From: Mesorhizobium amorphae | Lineage (GTDB): Bacteria > Pseudomonadota > Alphaproteobacteria > Rhizobiales > Rhizobiaceae | DNA length: 24,288 nucleotides | Direction of reading: 5' to 3' | Assembly: GCA_003240775.1 (NCBI GenBank) | Contig: QFNI01000053.1 | Span: 1 to 24,288, forward strand | Shown here: positions 1 through 7,706 of the stretch, piece after piece | Layout of the letters: every line of letters starts with the position of its first letter | How positions within the stretch are numbered: position 1 is the stretch's first letter | Program-made: the position numbers and the translations under genes | The notes under the pieces: generated by a model | Told to the model about the DNA's origin: nothing | The model's input: only the letters and a program-made list of their open reading frames with translations | Database searches by the model: none

Positions 1-164
1 ACGGCCGCCTGACGATCCTCGCCCTCACCCCAGAGGGCCGCCGCTACACGGTGAACCGCCTGGCCCGCAGCGTGGAAGTCGGCAACCGCCTCCTCCAGCC
101 CCTCAACAAGGCCGAACGCCTGATGCTGCTCGATCTGCTCGGCCGCATCGCGGATGCGGGCTGA
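1..164 (+). CDS. MarR-family regulator, C-terminal fragment
   Basis: The window opens inside this gene; the frame starts at base 3 and ends at the TGA at 162-164. The 53 visible residues contain LTPEGRRYTVNRL followed by a long amphipathic helix with PLNKAERLMLLDLLGRI. That is the usual end of a MarR winged-helix protein: the wing strand 'LTxEGR', then the helix containing the 'L...ER..L..LL.ri' dimerisation segment. MarR proteins are dimeric repressors that often respond to small aromatic ligands. The DNA-binding helices lie off the left edge, so subclass and target cannot be told. It converges on the leftward hydrolase gene, with only 11 bases between the two stop codons. The call rests on a short tail, so another winged-helix family is possible. 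Confidence 0.6.
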   Translation, partial: GRLTILALTPEGRRYTVNRLARSVEVGNRLLQPLNKAERLMLLDLLGRIADAG

Positions 165-175
165 GGGGGTTGGGA

Positions 176-1126
176 TCAGTCGGGTTTCTCGTGCGCTTCG
201 AGAAACTCGATGATCGCCTCCGCCACACCGGGCGCAAGCGGCAGGTCGGGATCGGCGTAGGTCGCGACATTCGCTGCGGGATCGTTCGGCGGGACCGATT
301 TGAGCACGTGGTTGATGCCGGGCAGCCGGACCAGGGTGGCTGACGGCGCGGCGGCCTTCAGGGCCTCCGCATCGGCCACGCCGACCTGGATGTCGCTGTC
401 CCCCTGAAGGATCAGCACGGGTTTCGAGACCCCGGCCAAAAGCTTGGCGGGGTCGAGGGAAAAGGCGCTGACGAGGAAACCCTGAACAGCAGGCGCGAAG
501 AGAGGCATCAGTTCGGTGGGCAGCGTTCCGCCATCGACGCGATCGCCCCGCGTAAGCGCCTCGATCGCCGCATCGGCTTGCGCGAGAAAGGGCGCGTTGG
601 CGGGGTTCGCGTGAAGCTGTGCGCGCAGCACCTCGCCGAGCGGCCGTCCGGGCGTCGCGACTAGGATCAGACCGCACACATCCGCCGCACTTTGCGCGGC
701 GGCCAGCGCCACCAGCCCGCCCTCGCTGTGCCCCAGGAGCCAGACGCACGCGGCACCCGTCGCGGCGCGCACGGTCTTCACCCACCGGCGCAGGTCGTCC
801 GCGTAATCGTCGATGGTCACCGCATTGGGGTCGGAAGAGGCAGCAGCGCTCGAGAACATGCCGCGCTTGTCGATCCGGACCGTGGAGACGCCCTTTTCAC
901 CCAGCGCCTCGGCGAGCAGCCGGTAGGTTCCCGCCTGGATGCCGAGCGGGCTGTTTCCGTCCCGGTCGGTCGGCCCGGAGCCTGGAATCACGAGCAGCAC
1001 GGGAGCTGATGGGTTCGCAGCCCTGGTCCAGAGACCCTTGAGGTCTCCGCCGGGGGCCGAGGCGGTGATCTCCTGCGAGAGCAGACCGGAGGCAGCGAGC
1101 GCCAGCAGGGAAACGAAAGGCGGCAT
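176..1126 (-). CDS. Exported alpha/beta hydrolase (serine esterase type)
   Basis: This 316-residue protein has an alpha/beta-hydrolase fold. A short hydrophobic N-terminus (residues 1-17, ending near GLLSQ) looks like a signal peptide. The oxyanion strand and turn LLVIPGSGPTDRDGN is at 44-58, the nucleophile elbow GHSEGG places Ser134, QGDSDIQV places the acid at Asp245, and INHVLK places His273. Spacing fits the standard Ser-Asp-His triad. The PGSGPTDRDGN segment is typical of the serine aminopeptidase/dienelactone-hydrolase-like subgroup. The substrate cannot be read from sequence. The start is supported by a GAGG Shine-Dalgarno (plus-strand cctc at 1131-1134) just upstream of the ATG at 1126. 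The gene stands alone, with a 467-nt gap behind it. No link to the nucleoside operon is evident. Confidence 0.85.
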   Translation of the reverse strand: MPPFVSLLALAASGLLSQEITASAPGGDLKGLWTRAANPSAPVLLVIPGSGPTDRDGNSPLGIQAGTYRLLAEALGEKGVSTVRIDKRGMFSSAAASSDPNAVTIDDYADDLRRWVKTVRAATGAACVWLLGHSEGGLVALAAAQSAADVCGLILVATPGRPLGEVLRAQLHANPANAPFLAQADAAIEALTRGDRVDGGTLPTELMPLFAPAVQGFLVSAFSLDPAKLLAGVSKPVLILQGDSDIQVGVADAEALKAAAPSATLVRLPGINHVLKSVPPNDPAANVATYADPDLPLAPGVAEAIIEFLEAHEKPD

Positions 1127-1593
1127 CGATCCTCGCTGTGTGGGAGCCGATGTGGGAGAGTTTCGGTCAGCCGTGCAGGATATGGGGTTGGGGAACTCCA
1201 GCCTTCATGTAGGGCATCTCCCCAATTGCCCAAACAACCCGCCGCCTCAGCAACGCGGACCATGCCCGTTATCCTGAAGCGCCAGCAGAACGCGGGCCTC
1301 CGGGAACGCTTGATGGTGACGCTGCGCGCATCGGGGAGAGAGTGGTGCCCTTGTTGAGGGGGCGTGATTCTGGCCCCTCAGCGGCATGCCCCGGTCACGG
1401 CATGGATTCTCGGGTCAAGCCCGAGAATGACGAGGTGGGGGTGGGAGCGGGGAGTGCTGCCTTCCGAAGTCGTCGGTTGGCCCGCTCGCACGCGTCGCGA
1501 TGGAAGTGGGGTCAGCACCGTTTTCCGAGCCAGGCAGACGACAAGAGCCGGGCGTGTCGCCGGAAAAGTGTGAGGGGACGATGCCGGCCGGGC
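1127..1593. other. Intergenic stretch without a recognisable gene
   Basis: This 467-nt gap separates the hydrolase start from the end of the DUF1185 pair. Open frames here (for example 1342 onward, rightward) continue antisense through the DUF1185 genes and look like GC-driven shadows. The promoter of the hydrolase must lie near 1130-1200, but I see no convincing -35/-10 pair. The only distinct structure is the palindrome at 1406-1428. Confidence 0.6.
1406..1428. repeat. REP-like dispersed palindrome
   Basis: The bases ATTCTCGGG, a TCAAG loop and CCCGAGAAT form a perfect 9-bp inverted repeat, embedded in the context GGATTCTCGGGTCAAGCCCG followed by AGAATGACG. Very similar 'tctcgggtcaagcccgagaatgac' elements are scattered in intergenic DNA of many rhizobial and related genomes. 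Only one copy is present in this window. It could fold in RNA but has no T-tract, so I do not call it a terminator. Confidence 0.6.
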
Positions 1594-2178
1594 TCAGACC
1601 AGGCCGTCTTCGCCCTTCACGTCGCCCAGTTCCAGACCGCCGACGCGGGGGTGGGGGCGGCCGCCGTCGGTGACGGCGATGGCAACCGCGATCTCGTTCT
1701 CGCGCGGGGCGTCGGGCACCAGGATCTCCATGCCGTCGAAGTGCGAGCGCACCTTGGCGGCGTCCTTGTGGTTCAAGGGCACGTCGAAGGGCGCTCCGGG
1801 ACGGCCGCGCTTCTTGGAGGAGGGAATGAGCGAGGCGCCCTTGCCCAGCACGTCGCGAAACGGCGCGCCCAGGCGGGGGTGAAGAAGGGCCGCCGCATGT
1901 TCGAGCTCGCCTTCCGCGCCGACGAGTGCTGCCTTGCCGAAGGAATGCACGGCCTCGCCCGCGATGCCCAGCGCCTGGACCGCGCGCTCGGGCAGGAGGC
2001 GGCCGAGTTCGGCACCCGCCTCGATCAGCTCGGTCAGGTCCTCGGCGAAGGCATCGGCATAGGGGTTCTCGATCACGGCCACGGCGGCGGCCCGGCGGAT
2101 CGGGCGGTCCAGCGCCTTGCCGCCTTCCACCAGCACCTCTTCCGTGATCATGACGATCCGGCGGATGGCAGCGCTCAT
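1594..2178 (-). CDS. DUF1185 / AA_synth family protein, second of a tandem pair
   Basis: This 194-residue protein belongs to the BB2672-like family annotated as 'amino acid synthesis' (DUF1185). The biochemical role is not established, so the family name should not be read as a function. It shares conserved blocks with its upstream neighbour: AVIENP (33-38), GK..LVG..GELEHAAA (81-97), HKDAAKVRSHFDGMEI (136-151), DAPRENE and the C-terminal VKGEDGL. Histidine and acidic residues within these blocks are the natural candidates for an active or binding site. No signal peptide or membrane segment is seen, so it should be cytoplasmic. Its ATG overlaps the upstream paralogue's TGA by 4 nt, implying translational coupling and possibly a heteromeric complex. 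Confidence 0.8.
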   Translation of the reverse strand: MSAAIRRIVMITEEVLVEGGKALDRPIRRAAAVAVIENPYADAFAEDLTELIEAGAELGRLLPERAVQALGIAGEAVHSFGKAALVGAEGELEHAAALLHPRLGAPFRDVLGKGASLIPSSKKRGRPGAPFDVPLNHKDAAKVRSHFDGMEILVPDAPRENEIAVAIAVTDGGRPHPRVGGLELGDVKGEDGLV

Positions 2179-2756
2179 CGCAAGCCGTCCTCGCCCTTGA
2201 TGGCGGAGGCTTCGAGCCCGCCCGCGCGGTTGTGCACGCGTGCGCCCGTGGTCATCACCAGCACCACCACCATCTCGTTGCCGCGCGGCGCGTCGCCCAC
2301 GCCCACTTCCATCGCGTCGAAATGGCTGCGCACATAGGACGCGTCCTTGTGCGTCACGGGAATGTCGATACGGGTGCCCAAGCCCCCCACCTTCTTGGCG
2401 GAGGGCACGATGGCCTTGGCGCCGCCCAGAAGCTCGCGCATCGCGTAGCCGCCCGGCGAATGCCAGAGCGCGCCGTGCTCGAGCTCGCCGCGCTCGCCGA
2501 CGATCGTGCCCTTGCCGTAGCCTTCGATTGTGCCAGCATCGCCGCCGAGCGCCGAGAGCAGCCGCTTAGCCATCTCGAGCCCGAGCGGCTTCAGCTCCTC
2601 CATGAAGGGCTGGATGTCCTCCACATAGCGGCCCGCGAACGGGTTCTCGATCACCGCCATCACCGCGCCACGCCGCGGCGGGTTGTCGGACACCGGCCCG
2701 CCCTCGTGGAACACCTCGTCCACCACAGTCACGAATTTGCGAACCGAAACCGCCAT
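2175..2756 (-). CDS. DUF1185 / AA_synth family protein, first of a tandem pair
   Basis: This 193-residue protein is paralogous to the gene that follows it. Shared blocks include AVIENPFAG, YGKGTIVGERGELEHGA, THKDASYVRSHFDAMEV, GDAPRGNE and the end KGEDGLR. I chose the ATG at 2756 rather than the longer in-frame ATG at 2828. It gives a protein of the same length and N-terminus (M..S.RK.V...DEV..EGG) as the paralogue, and it follows a GAGAGGGA ribosome-binding site. The extra 24 residues of the longer frame would run through the AT-rich promoter area. The gene is divergent from the nucleoside-uptake operon and probably shares its control region. Function is unknown; a role in handling a nucleoside or nucleobase product is only a contextual guess. 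Confidence 0.8.
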   Translation of the reverse strand: MAVSVRKFVTVVDEVFHEGGPVSDNPPRRGAVMAVIENPFAGRYVEDIQPFMEELKPLGLEMAKRLLSALGGDAGTIEGYGKGTIVGERGELEHGALWHSPGGYAMRELLGGAKAIVPSAKKVGGLGTRIDIPVTHKDASYVRSHFDAMEVGVGDAPRGNEMVVVLVMTTGARVHNRAGGLEASAIKGEDGLR

Positions 2757-2799
2757 GCCGCGTCCCTCTCTCGCCCTGAGTGCATTCTTTGTTTGAGTA

Positions 2800-2828
2800 C
2801 TAACAATATTTACCGAAGGGTCTGTCAA
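2800..2828 (-). promoter_or_regulatory. Candidate promoter of the DUF1185 pair
   Basis: On the minus strand a perfect TTGACA (plus-strand tgtcaa, 2823-2828) is followed after 17 nt by TGTTAG (2800-2805) in an AT-rich stretch about 45 nt upstream of the ATG at 2756. The -35 is strong and the -10 weak (3 of 6 matches). An AGTACT palindrome (2796-2801) overlaps the -10. Confidence 0.4.
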
Positions 2829-2905
2829 GCCGGTGTCGGCCGTGGAGGCCCGTCATTCGCCCGAATCTGCCCGCTTTGCCGGGCGATGTCGATCATGCTC
2901 GGGTG

Positions 2906-2923
2906 GTTGACCACTCGGTCAAC
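2906..2923. promoter_or_regulatory. Operator-like perfect dyad GTTGACC-N4-GGTCAAC
   Basis: Two perfect 7-bp arms, GTTGACC (2906-2912) and GGTCAAC (2917-2923), flank the spacer ACTC. The size and symmetry fit binding of a dimeric repressor (GntR- or LacI-like proteins use sites of this kind). It lies about 60 nt upstream of the candidate promoter of the nucleoside operon and within the shared divergent region. No cognate regulator gene is next to it in this window. Confidence 0.5.
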
Positions 2924-2981
2924 GAGCGCAACGGGGATCGGTGTGCCCGCTTTCACCCGTGGGAAGCCGTGTTCACCCTGA

Positions 2982-3010
2982 TTGACAGGTCGCGGGACCG
3001 CCCATAACCT
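2982..3010 (+). promoter_or_regulatory. Candidate promoter of the nucleoside uptake operon
   Basis: TTGACA (2982-2987) is followed after 17 nt by TAACCT (3005-3010); an alternative -10 is CATAAC at 3003-3008 with a 15-nt spacer. This is about 75 nt upstream of the binding-protein start. The -35 is perfect and the -10 poor, as is common in alphaproteobacteria. Confidence 0.4.
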
Positions 3011-3083
3011 CATATGACCACCAACGAGTTTGGCGGGGTCGGCGGGGAGAAGCCGGCGAAAACCACAACACAGGGGTTCAGCC

Positions 3084-4088
3084 ATGATCACTCAATTCGG
3101 CAAGGGATTGCTGGCGGGCGCGGCCCTGCTCGCCTCGCTTGCGGGCGCGTCTGCGCAGGACAAGGTGCAGATCGCCGCCATCTCCGGCTATTTCGCGCAG
3201 GGCTTTGGCGTTTCGATCGTCAGCGGCCTCAACAAGGCCAAGGAAGATTTCGGCATCGACCTGCGCCTGGTCGACACCGGCAACCGCGCACTCGACTACG
3301 AGGAGCAGTTCGCCAACCTCGCCCGCGACGGCCAGTACGACCTGATCTTCGTGATGGGCTGGGAATTGACCGACGCCCTCCAGAAGGCCGCCGCCGCCTA
3401 TCCCAACCAGCGCTTCGTGTTCATCGACGGCGTGCTCGAAAGCCCCAACCTGATCTATGCCAACTTCGCCGAGGAGCAGGGCTCCTTCGTGGCCGGCGCG
3501 ATGGCGGCCCTGATCGAGGCCAAGGGCTCGGAATTCGACAAGATCGGCGACGGCAAGGCCATCGGCTTCGTGGGCGGCCGCGACATTCCCGTGATCCGCA
3601 ACTTCCTGGGCGGCTATGAGCAGGGCGCGAAGGCAGCCAGCCCAGACGTGACCGTTTCCTCCGTTTTCGCCGGGACCTTCGACGATCCCGCCAAGGGTTC
3701 GGAACTCGCCATGGTGCTCTACGGCCAGGGCGCCGACATCGTCTACAACGTGGCCGGCCCCACCGGCGAAGGCGTGATGCAGGCGAGTGCCGCAGCCGAC
3801 AAGTATTCGATCGGCGTCGATGTGGACATGTGCGGCTCCGCGCCGGGCAACGTGCTCGGCTCCATGCTCAAGCGCGGCGACATCGCCGTCTACACGCTGA
3901 TCAAGGACGAGGTGGAAGGCCGCAAGGTCGAGGCCGGCACCCGCACCTTCGACCTTGCCTCGGGCGGCGTGGAGTTCAAGGTCTGCGACGACATCGCGGC
4001 CTCCATCCCGGCCGATGTGACGGCCAAGGTCGAGGAGCTCAAGAAGGGCGTTCTCGACGGTTCGATCGCGGTCTCCCGCGCGAAATAA
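3084..4088 (+). CDS. BMP-family nucleoside ABC transporter substrate-binding protein
   Basis: This 334-residue periplasmic protein captures the substrate for the transporter encoded downstream. Residues 1-24 (ITQFGKGLLAGAALLASLAG then ASA before QDK) form a clear Sec signal peptide; no lipobox cysteine is seen. The rest matches the Bmp/PnrA/Med family (purine nucleoside receptors). It has ISGYFAQGFGVSIVSGL at the start of lobe 1, DLIFVMGWELTDAL, RFVFIDGVLESPNLIYANF, the conserved EEQGSFVAGAMAAL helix, IGFVGGRDIPVIRNF and VDVDMCGSAPGNVLGSMLKR. The two cysteines in the C-terminal half could pair. ATG 3084 is preferred to the longer frame from 3030 because it begins exactly at the signal peptide and follows an AGGGG site. 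Adjacent nucleoside hydrolases support nucleosides as ligand. Confidence 0.9.
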   Translation: MITQFGKGLLAGAALLASLAGASAQDKVQIAAISGYFAQGFGVSIVSGLNKAKEDFGIDLRLVDTGNRALDYEEQFANLARDGQYDLIFVMGWELTDALQKAAAAYPNQRFVFIDGVLESPNLIYANFAEEQGSFVAGAMAALIEAKGSEFDKIGDGKAIGFVGGRDIPVIRNFLGGYEQGAKAASPDVTVSSVFAGTFDDPAKGSELAMVLYGQGADIVYNVAGPTGEGVMQASAAADKYSIGVDVDMCGSAPGNVLGSMLKRGDIAVYTLIKDEVEGRKVEAGTRTFDLASGGVEFKVCDDIAASIPADVTAKVEELKKGVLDGSIAVSRAK

Positions 4089-4110
4089 GGCGCCACTCCC
4101 GCGCCTTGCG

Positions 4111-4150
4111 GCCCGTGCCGGCTCCTTCCTCCTCCCATGCCGGCACGGGC
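4111..4150 (+). terminator. Intercistronic stem-loop after the binding-protein gene
   Basis: GCCCGTGCCGG (4111-4121) and CCGGCACGGGC (4140-4150) form a perfect 11-bp stem with an 18-nt pyrimidine-rich loop. It sits between the binding-protein stop and the ATPase start. There is no T-tract, so it more likely stabilises the upstream mRNA or attenuates read-through than stops transcription fully. This is a common way to make more binding protein than membrane components. Confidence 0.65.
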
Positions 4151-4174
4151 TCCCCTTCTTCGAGGACCACTCCA

Positions 4175-5710
4175 TTGACCACGGCTGCGGACTACGCGGT
4201 TGAGCTCTTGGGCATCACCAAGCGCTTCGGTGCGTTCACCGCCAATGACGGGATCGAGCTGCGCGTGAAGCGCGGCGGCATCCACGCGATCATCGGCGAG
4301 AACGGCGCGGGCAAGACCACGCTGATGAACGTGCTGTTCGGCCTGCTTCAGCCCGACGAGGGCGAAATCCGCATCGACGGCAAGCCGACCGTGATGGCCG
4401 ACCCCTCGGTCGCGATCGCGCAAGGGCTCGGCATGGTGCACCAGCACTTCAAGCTCGTGCCCTCGCTGTCGGTCGCGGAAAACGTCTTCCTCGGCATGGA
4501 GATCCTCCGCAACGGCCTGATCGACCACCGCGCGCAGGAAGAAAAGACGCGCGAACTTTCGCAGCGCTTCGGCCTGGCCGTCGATCCCACCGAGCGCGTC
4601 GGCCTGCTGTCCGTCGGCATCGAGCAGCGCATCGAGATCCTGAAGGTGCTCGTGCGCGGTGCGCGCACCGTGATCCTGGACGAGCCGACCGCGGTTCTCA
4701 CGCCCCAGGAAAGCCGCGAATTGTTCGCCACGCTGCGCGGTTTCACCCGCGACGGCATGACCGTGATCTTCATCTCCCACCACCTCGAAGAGGTGATGGA
4801 AGTGTCCGACACCGTTTCCGTGCTGCGCCGGGGCAAGCTCGTCGCGACCCGGCCCACGGCCGAGCTTTCCAAGGCCGAGATGGTGCGCCTGATGGTCGAC
4901 CGCGAGGTGAGCTTCGAGCGCCCGCAGCGCCCGCTCTCCAGCGGCGACACCGTGCTGGCCGTGCGCGATCTCTGGGCGCGCGACGACCGCCGCCATCCCG
5001 CGCTGCGCGACGTCTCCTTCGAGGTCGATGCGGGCGAGATCGTCGGCATCGCAGGCGTTGCCGGCAACGGCCAGACCGAGCTTGCCGAAGTGCTGGCGGG
5101 CCTGCGCCCGTCGAGCCACGGCTCGGCGACGCTGAAGGGCCAGGACATGCTGTCGCTGTCGCCTGCCGAAATCCGCGCCGCGGGCTTCGCCCATGTGCCG
5201 GGCGACCGCATGGTGCGCGGCGTGGACGGCAACGCCTCGATCGCGTCAAACCTTGTGATGGGCCGCCAGAACCGCGCGCCCTGGAAGCGCGGGCGCCTGC
5301 TCGACTGGAAGGCCGCGGCAGCTGATGCGCGCGCCATGATCGAGCGCTTCGACATCCGCGCGCGGGGCCCCGACGACACCGTGCGCCGCCTGTCGGGCGG
5401 CAACATCCAGAAGGTCGTGCTCGCGCGCGAGTTCACCAACGACGCGCCCTTTCTCCTGATCGACCAGCCCACCCGCGGCGTCGACATCGGCGCGCAGGAA
5501 GCCATCCACGACGAGATCATGCGCCAGCGCGAGCGCGGAACGGCCATTCTCCTCATCTCCGTGCAGCTCGACGAACTGATGAAGCTCGCCGACCGCATCC
5601 TCGTGATGTTCAACGGACGCATCATGGGCGAAGTGCCGGGCGACGGCGCGGACGAGGACCGGATCGGCCTGATGATGGCGGGAGTGTCGGCAGAGGAACA
5701 ACCCGCATGA
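4175..5710 (+). CDS. Nucleoside ABC transporter, double ATPase subunit (probable TTG start)
   Basis: This 511-residue cytoplasmic ATPase has two ABC domains and powers the two permeases that follow. Domain 1 has Walker A GENGAGKTT (41-49), Q-loop Gln90, a degenerate signature LSVGIEQ (145-151), Walker B VILDEPT (Asp169, Glu170) and H-loop His202. Domain 2 has a degenerate Walker A GVAGNGQTE (294-302), a canonical signature LSGGN (406-410) and LLIDQPTRGVD, with Gln431 at the catalytic-glutamate position and no H-loop histidine (ISVQL). This asymmetry is usual for the BMP/RbsA-type subfamily. No ATG lies near the N-terminus. The TTG at 4175, eight bases after GAGGA (4162-4166), gives the family's usual length. 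The longer frame from 3830 would overlap the binding-protein gene. It overlaps the next gene by ATGA. Confidence 0.9.
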   Translation: MTTAADYAVELLGITKRFGAFTANDGIELRVKRGGIHAIIGENGAGKTTLMNVLFGLLQPDEGEIRIDGKPTVMADPSVAIAQGLGMVHQHFKLVPSLSVAENVFLGMEILRNGLIDHRAQEEKTRELSQRFGLAVDPTERVGLLSVGIEQRIEILKVLVRGARTVILDEPTAVLTPQESRELFATLRGFTRDGMTVIFISHHLEEVMEVSDTVSVLRRGKLVATRPTAELSKAEMVRLMVDREVSFERPQRPLSSGDTVLAVRDLWARDDRRHPALRDVSFEVDAGEIVGIAGVAGNGQTELAEVLAGLRPSSHGSATLKGQDMLSLSPAEIRAAGFAHVPGDRMVRGVDGNASIASNLVMGRQNRAPWKRGRLLDWKAAAADARAMIERFDIRARGPDDTVRRLSGGNIQKVVLAREFTNDAPFLLIDQPTRGVDIGAQEAIHDEIMRQRERGTAILLISVQLDELMKLADRILVMFNGRIMGEVPGDGADEDRIGLMMAGVSAEEQPA

Positions 5711-6747
5711 ATGGGCGCATCCAGGCATTGGTCGGCCAGCTGGTGGCCGTGGGCTTCGCCCTTCTTCTGGGCTCGCTGATCATCCTGTTGATCGACGAAA
5801 GCCCCATCCGCGTCTTCACCACGCTGTTCCGCGGCGCGTTCGGCGATGCGGGCCGCGTCGCGGGGACGCTTCTGCAGACCACGCCGATCCTGCTCAGCGG
5901 GGTCGCGGCCTGCATCGCGCTGCGCGGCGGCATGTTCAATGTGGGCGTGGAGGGCCAGCTCTTCCTGGGCGGCTTTGCGGCGGCCCTGGTCGGCTTCGGC
6001 CTCGACCTCCCCACGGGCCTGCACATGCTGGTGGCGCTTGCGGCGGCCATCACGGCGGGCGCTGCCTGGGTGGCCATCCCCGCCTGGTTCCGAGTGCGCT
6101 TCAACACCAACGAGGTGGTGTCCACGATCCTGTCGAACTACGTGGCGATCCTGCTCACCTCCTATTTCACGATCTTTCTGTTCAAGCGCCCCGGCGGCTG
6201 GTCGGAGACCCCGCCGATCCTGCCCACGGCCTACCTGCCGCAAATCTTCGACTTCTCGCGGCTGAACTGGGGCCTCGTGCTCGGCCTCGTGCTCGCGGTG
6301 TTCGTCGCCTGGTATTTCCGCAACACGCCGGGCGGCTATTCCGTGTCCATGACGGGCTCGGCCCCCCGCTTCGCCGAATATGGCGGCATCAACGTCAAGA
6401 AGCGTGGCTTCTGGGTGTTGATCGTCTCGGGCGCGGTGGGCGGGCTTGCCGGCGGCGTCGAGACGCTCGGCGTCCACCACCGCTTCATGGAGGGCTTCGC
6501 GCCCGGCTTCGGCTTCGACGGGCTGATCGCCGCCCTTCTCGCCAACGGCTCGCCGCTCGGCACGATCGCGACGGCGCTCTTCTTCGGTGCGCTGCGCTCG
6601 GGCTCGCTGCTGCTCGAGACCGACACCAACGCCTCGCGCGAGATCATCACCGTGATCCAGGCGCTGATCATCCTGAGCGTGTCCGCCCAGGTCCTGTGGC
6701 GCCGTCGCGGCGACGCGCAAGGGGGAGAGCGTCGATGGAAGTTCTGA
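5707..6747 (+). CDS. Nucleoside ABC transporter permease, first subunit
   Basis: This 346-residue integral membrane protein is a BPD_transp_2-type permease, related to YufP-like subunits of BMP transporters. Hydrophobic segments are evident from residue 8 onward, beginning LVGQLVAVGFALLLGSLIIL. The family hallmark GGMFNVGVEGQLFLGG lies at 74-89, and FNTNEVVSTILSNYVA marks the cytoplasmic coupling loop. It should pair with the next gene product as a heterodimeric channel. The start overlaps the ATPase stop (ATGA, 4 nt), and the 3' end overlaps the next gene by 13 nt, so all three are translated together. The later segment SVSMTGSAPRFAEYGGINVKK is the second cytoplasmic loop typical of the family. 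Confidence 0.9.
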   Translation: MNGRIQALVGQLVAVGFALLLGSLIILLIDESPIRVFTTLFRGAFGDAGRVAGTLLQTTPILLSGVAACIALRGGMFNVGVEGQLFLGGFAAALVGFGLDLPTGLHMLVALAAAITAGAAWVAIPAWFRVRFNTNEVVSTILSNYVAILLTSYFTIFLFKRPGGWSETPPILPTAYLPQIFDFSRLNWGLVLGLVLAVFVAWYFRNTPGGYSVSMTGSAPRFAEYGGINVKKRGFWVLIVSGAVGGLAGGVETLGVHHRFMEGFAPGFGFDGLIAALLANGSPLGTIATALFFGALRSGSLLLETDTNASREIITVIQALIILSVSAQVLWRRRGDAQGGERRWKF

Positions 6748-7706
6748 CCAGCCTCCTCAACGTGGCGCTTCTGGTCGCCACGCTGCGCACCACCGTTCCG
6801 ATCCTGCTGGTCGCGCTCGGCGGCTCCTTCACCACCAAGGCCGGCATCTTCAACATCGGCCTCGAAGGCCAGATGCTGGCCGGTGCCTTCTTCGCCGTGC
6901 TCGGCTCGATCTGGACGGGCTCGGCCTGGGGCGGCGTGCTCTGCGGCGTGGCGGCGGCCCTCGTGCTTTCGCTCATCTTCGCGCTTCTGGTGGTGTCCTT
7001 CCGCGCCAACGAGGTGGTGGTGGGCCTGGCGCTCAACATCCTGGTCGGCGGCATGACGATCTCGCTGATGAAGGCCTTCTTCGGCACGCGCGGCTCGATC
7101 GTCGGCCAGGGCATCGTCGGCCTGCCCAAGGTGCAGATCCCCTATGCGCGCGACGTGCTCGGCTCCTGGGCACCCTTGATCTCGGGCTACACGCCGCTCG
7201 TCTATGTGGCCTTCGTCTCCGTTCCCCTGCTCGTGCTGTTCTACCGCCGCACGCGGCTCGGCCTGCACCTGCGCGTGGTCGGCGAGAAGCCCGAGGCAGC
7301 CGAGGCACTTGGCATCTCTATCACGCGCACCCGCTACACGGCCTCGCTGCTCTGCGGCCTCTTCGCGGGGCTGGCCGGCGCGCATCTTTCGCTCGGCTAC
7401 ATCACCATGTTCACCGAGAACATGTCGTCGGGCCGCGGCTTCATGGCGGTGGCCATCCTGATCTTCTCGAACGGCGATCCCTGGCGCGTGATCGCGGGCT
7501 GCCTGCTCTTCGGCTTCGCGGACGCGTTCTCCTTGCGCCTGCAGACCTTCGGCTACCCCTCCTACCTCATCCTCGCCGTGCCCTATCTCGTAGCACTGGC
7601 CGCGCTGTTTGCGCTGTCCTACCGCGCCCGGCCCCGGCTGATCCGGGAGACGGCCGAGACCATGCGCCGCTTCCTGCGCGCCGAAGAACCTTCCAAGACC
7701 CCGTGA
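6735..7706 (+). CDS. Nucleoside ABC transporter permease, second subunit
   Basis: This 323-residue membrane protein is the partner permease (YufQ-like). The hallmark KAGIFNIGLEGQMLAGAF lies at 35-52, FRANEVVVGLALNILVGG follows, and RVVGEKPEAAEALGISITR is the coupling loop near residue 200. Hydrophobic helices fill the rest and the end is a short basic cytoplasmic tail. I chose ATG 6735, preceded by GGGGGAG, over the in-frame ATG at 6696. The shorter form begins at the first membrane helix, as in relatives, and the longer form would overlap the previous gene by 52 nt. The stop overlaps the next gene's GTG (GTGA). Confidence 0.9.
   Translation: MEVLTSLLNVALLVATLRTTVPILLVALGGSFTTKAGIFNIGLEGQMLAGAFFAVLGSIWTGSAWGGVLCGVAAALVLSLIFALLVVSFRANEVVVGLALNILVGGMTISLMKAFFGTRGSIVGQGIVGLPKVQIPYARDVLGSWAPLISGYTPLVYVAFVSVPLLVLFYRRTRLGLHLRVVGEKPEAAEALGISITRTRYTASLLCGLFAGLAGAHLSLGYITMFTENMSSGRGFMAVAILIFSNGDPWRVIAGCLLFGFADAFSLRLQTFGYPSYLILAVPYLVALAALFALSYRARPRLIRETAETMRRFLRAEEPSKTP

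Larger units (their letters stand above)
2757..3083. other. Divergent control region between the DUF1185 pair and the nucleoside operon
   Basis: This 327-nt gap holds no credible gene; the leftward frame at 2825-3091 and the rightward frames here have no supporting ribosome-binding site or family resemblance. It contains an AT-rich patch (about 2782-2815) unlike its GC-rich surroundings, one perfect operator-like dyad (2906-2923) and a TTGACA box facing each way. Confidence 0.6.

Noticed and set aside
1406..1428. Palindrome as an intrinsic terminator of the DUF1185 pair
   Set aside because: It is about 165 nt past the stop codon, lacks a T-tract and matches a dispersed repeat type.
1342..2337. 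Rightward 331-codon open frame crossing the DUF1185 genes
   Set aside because: It is antisense to two coupled, conserved genes, and its first part is intergenic DNA including the dispersed palindrome.
2796..2801. AGTACT palindrome as an operator on its own
   Set aside because: Symmetry breaks down beyond six bases (three of the next five flanking pairs fail), so it is noted only within the promoter entry.
4348..6720. A 790-codon leftward open frame antisense to the ATPase and permease genes
   Set aside because: The sense strand encodes unmistakable ABC transporter motifs. The antisense product is Arg/Asp/His-rich and low-complexity, as expected from high-GC third positions.
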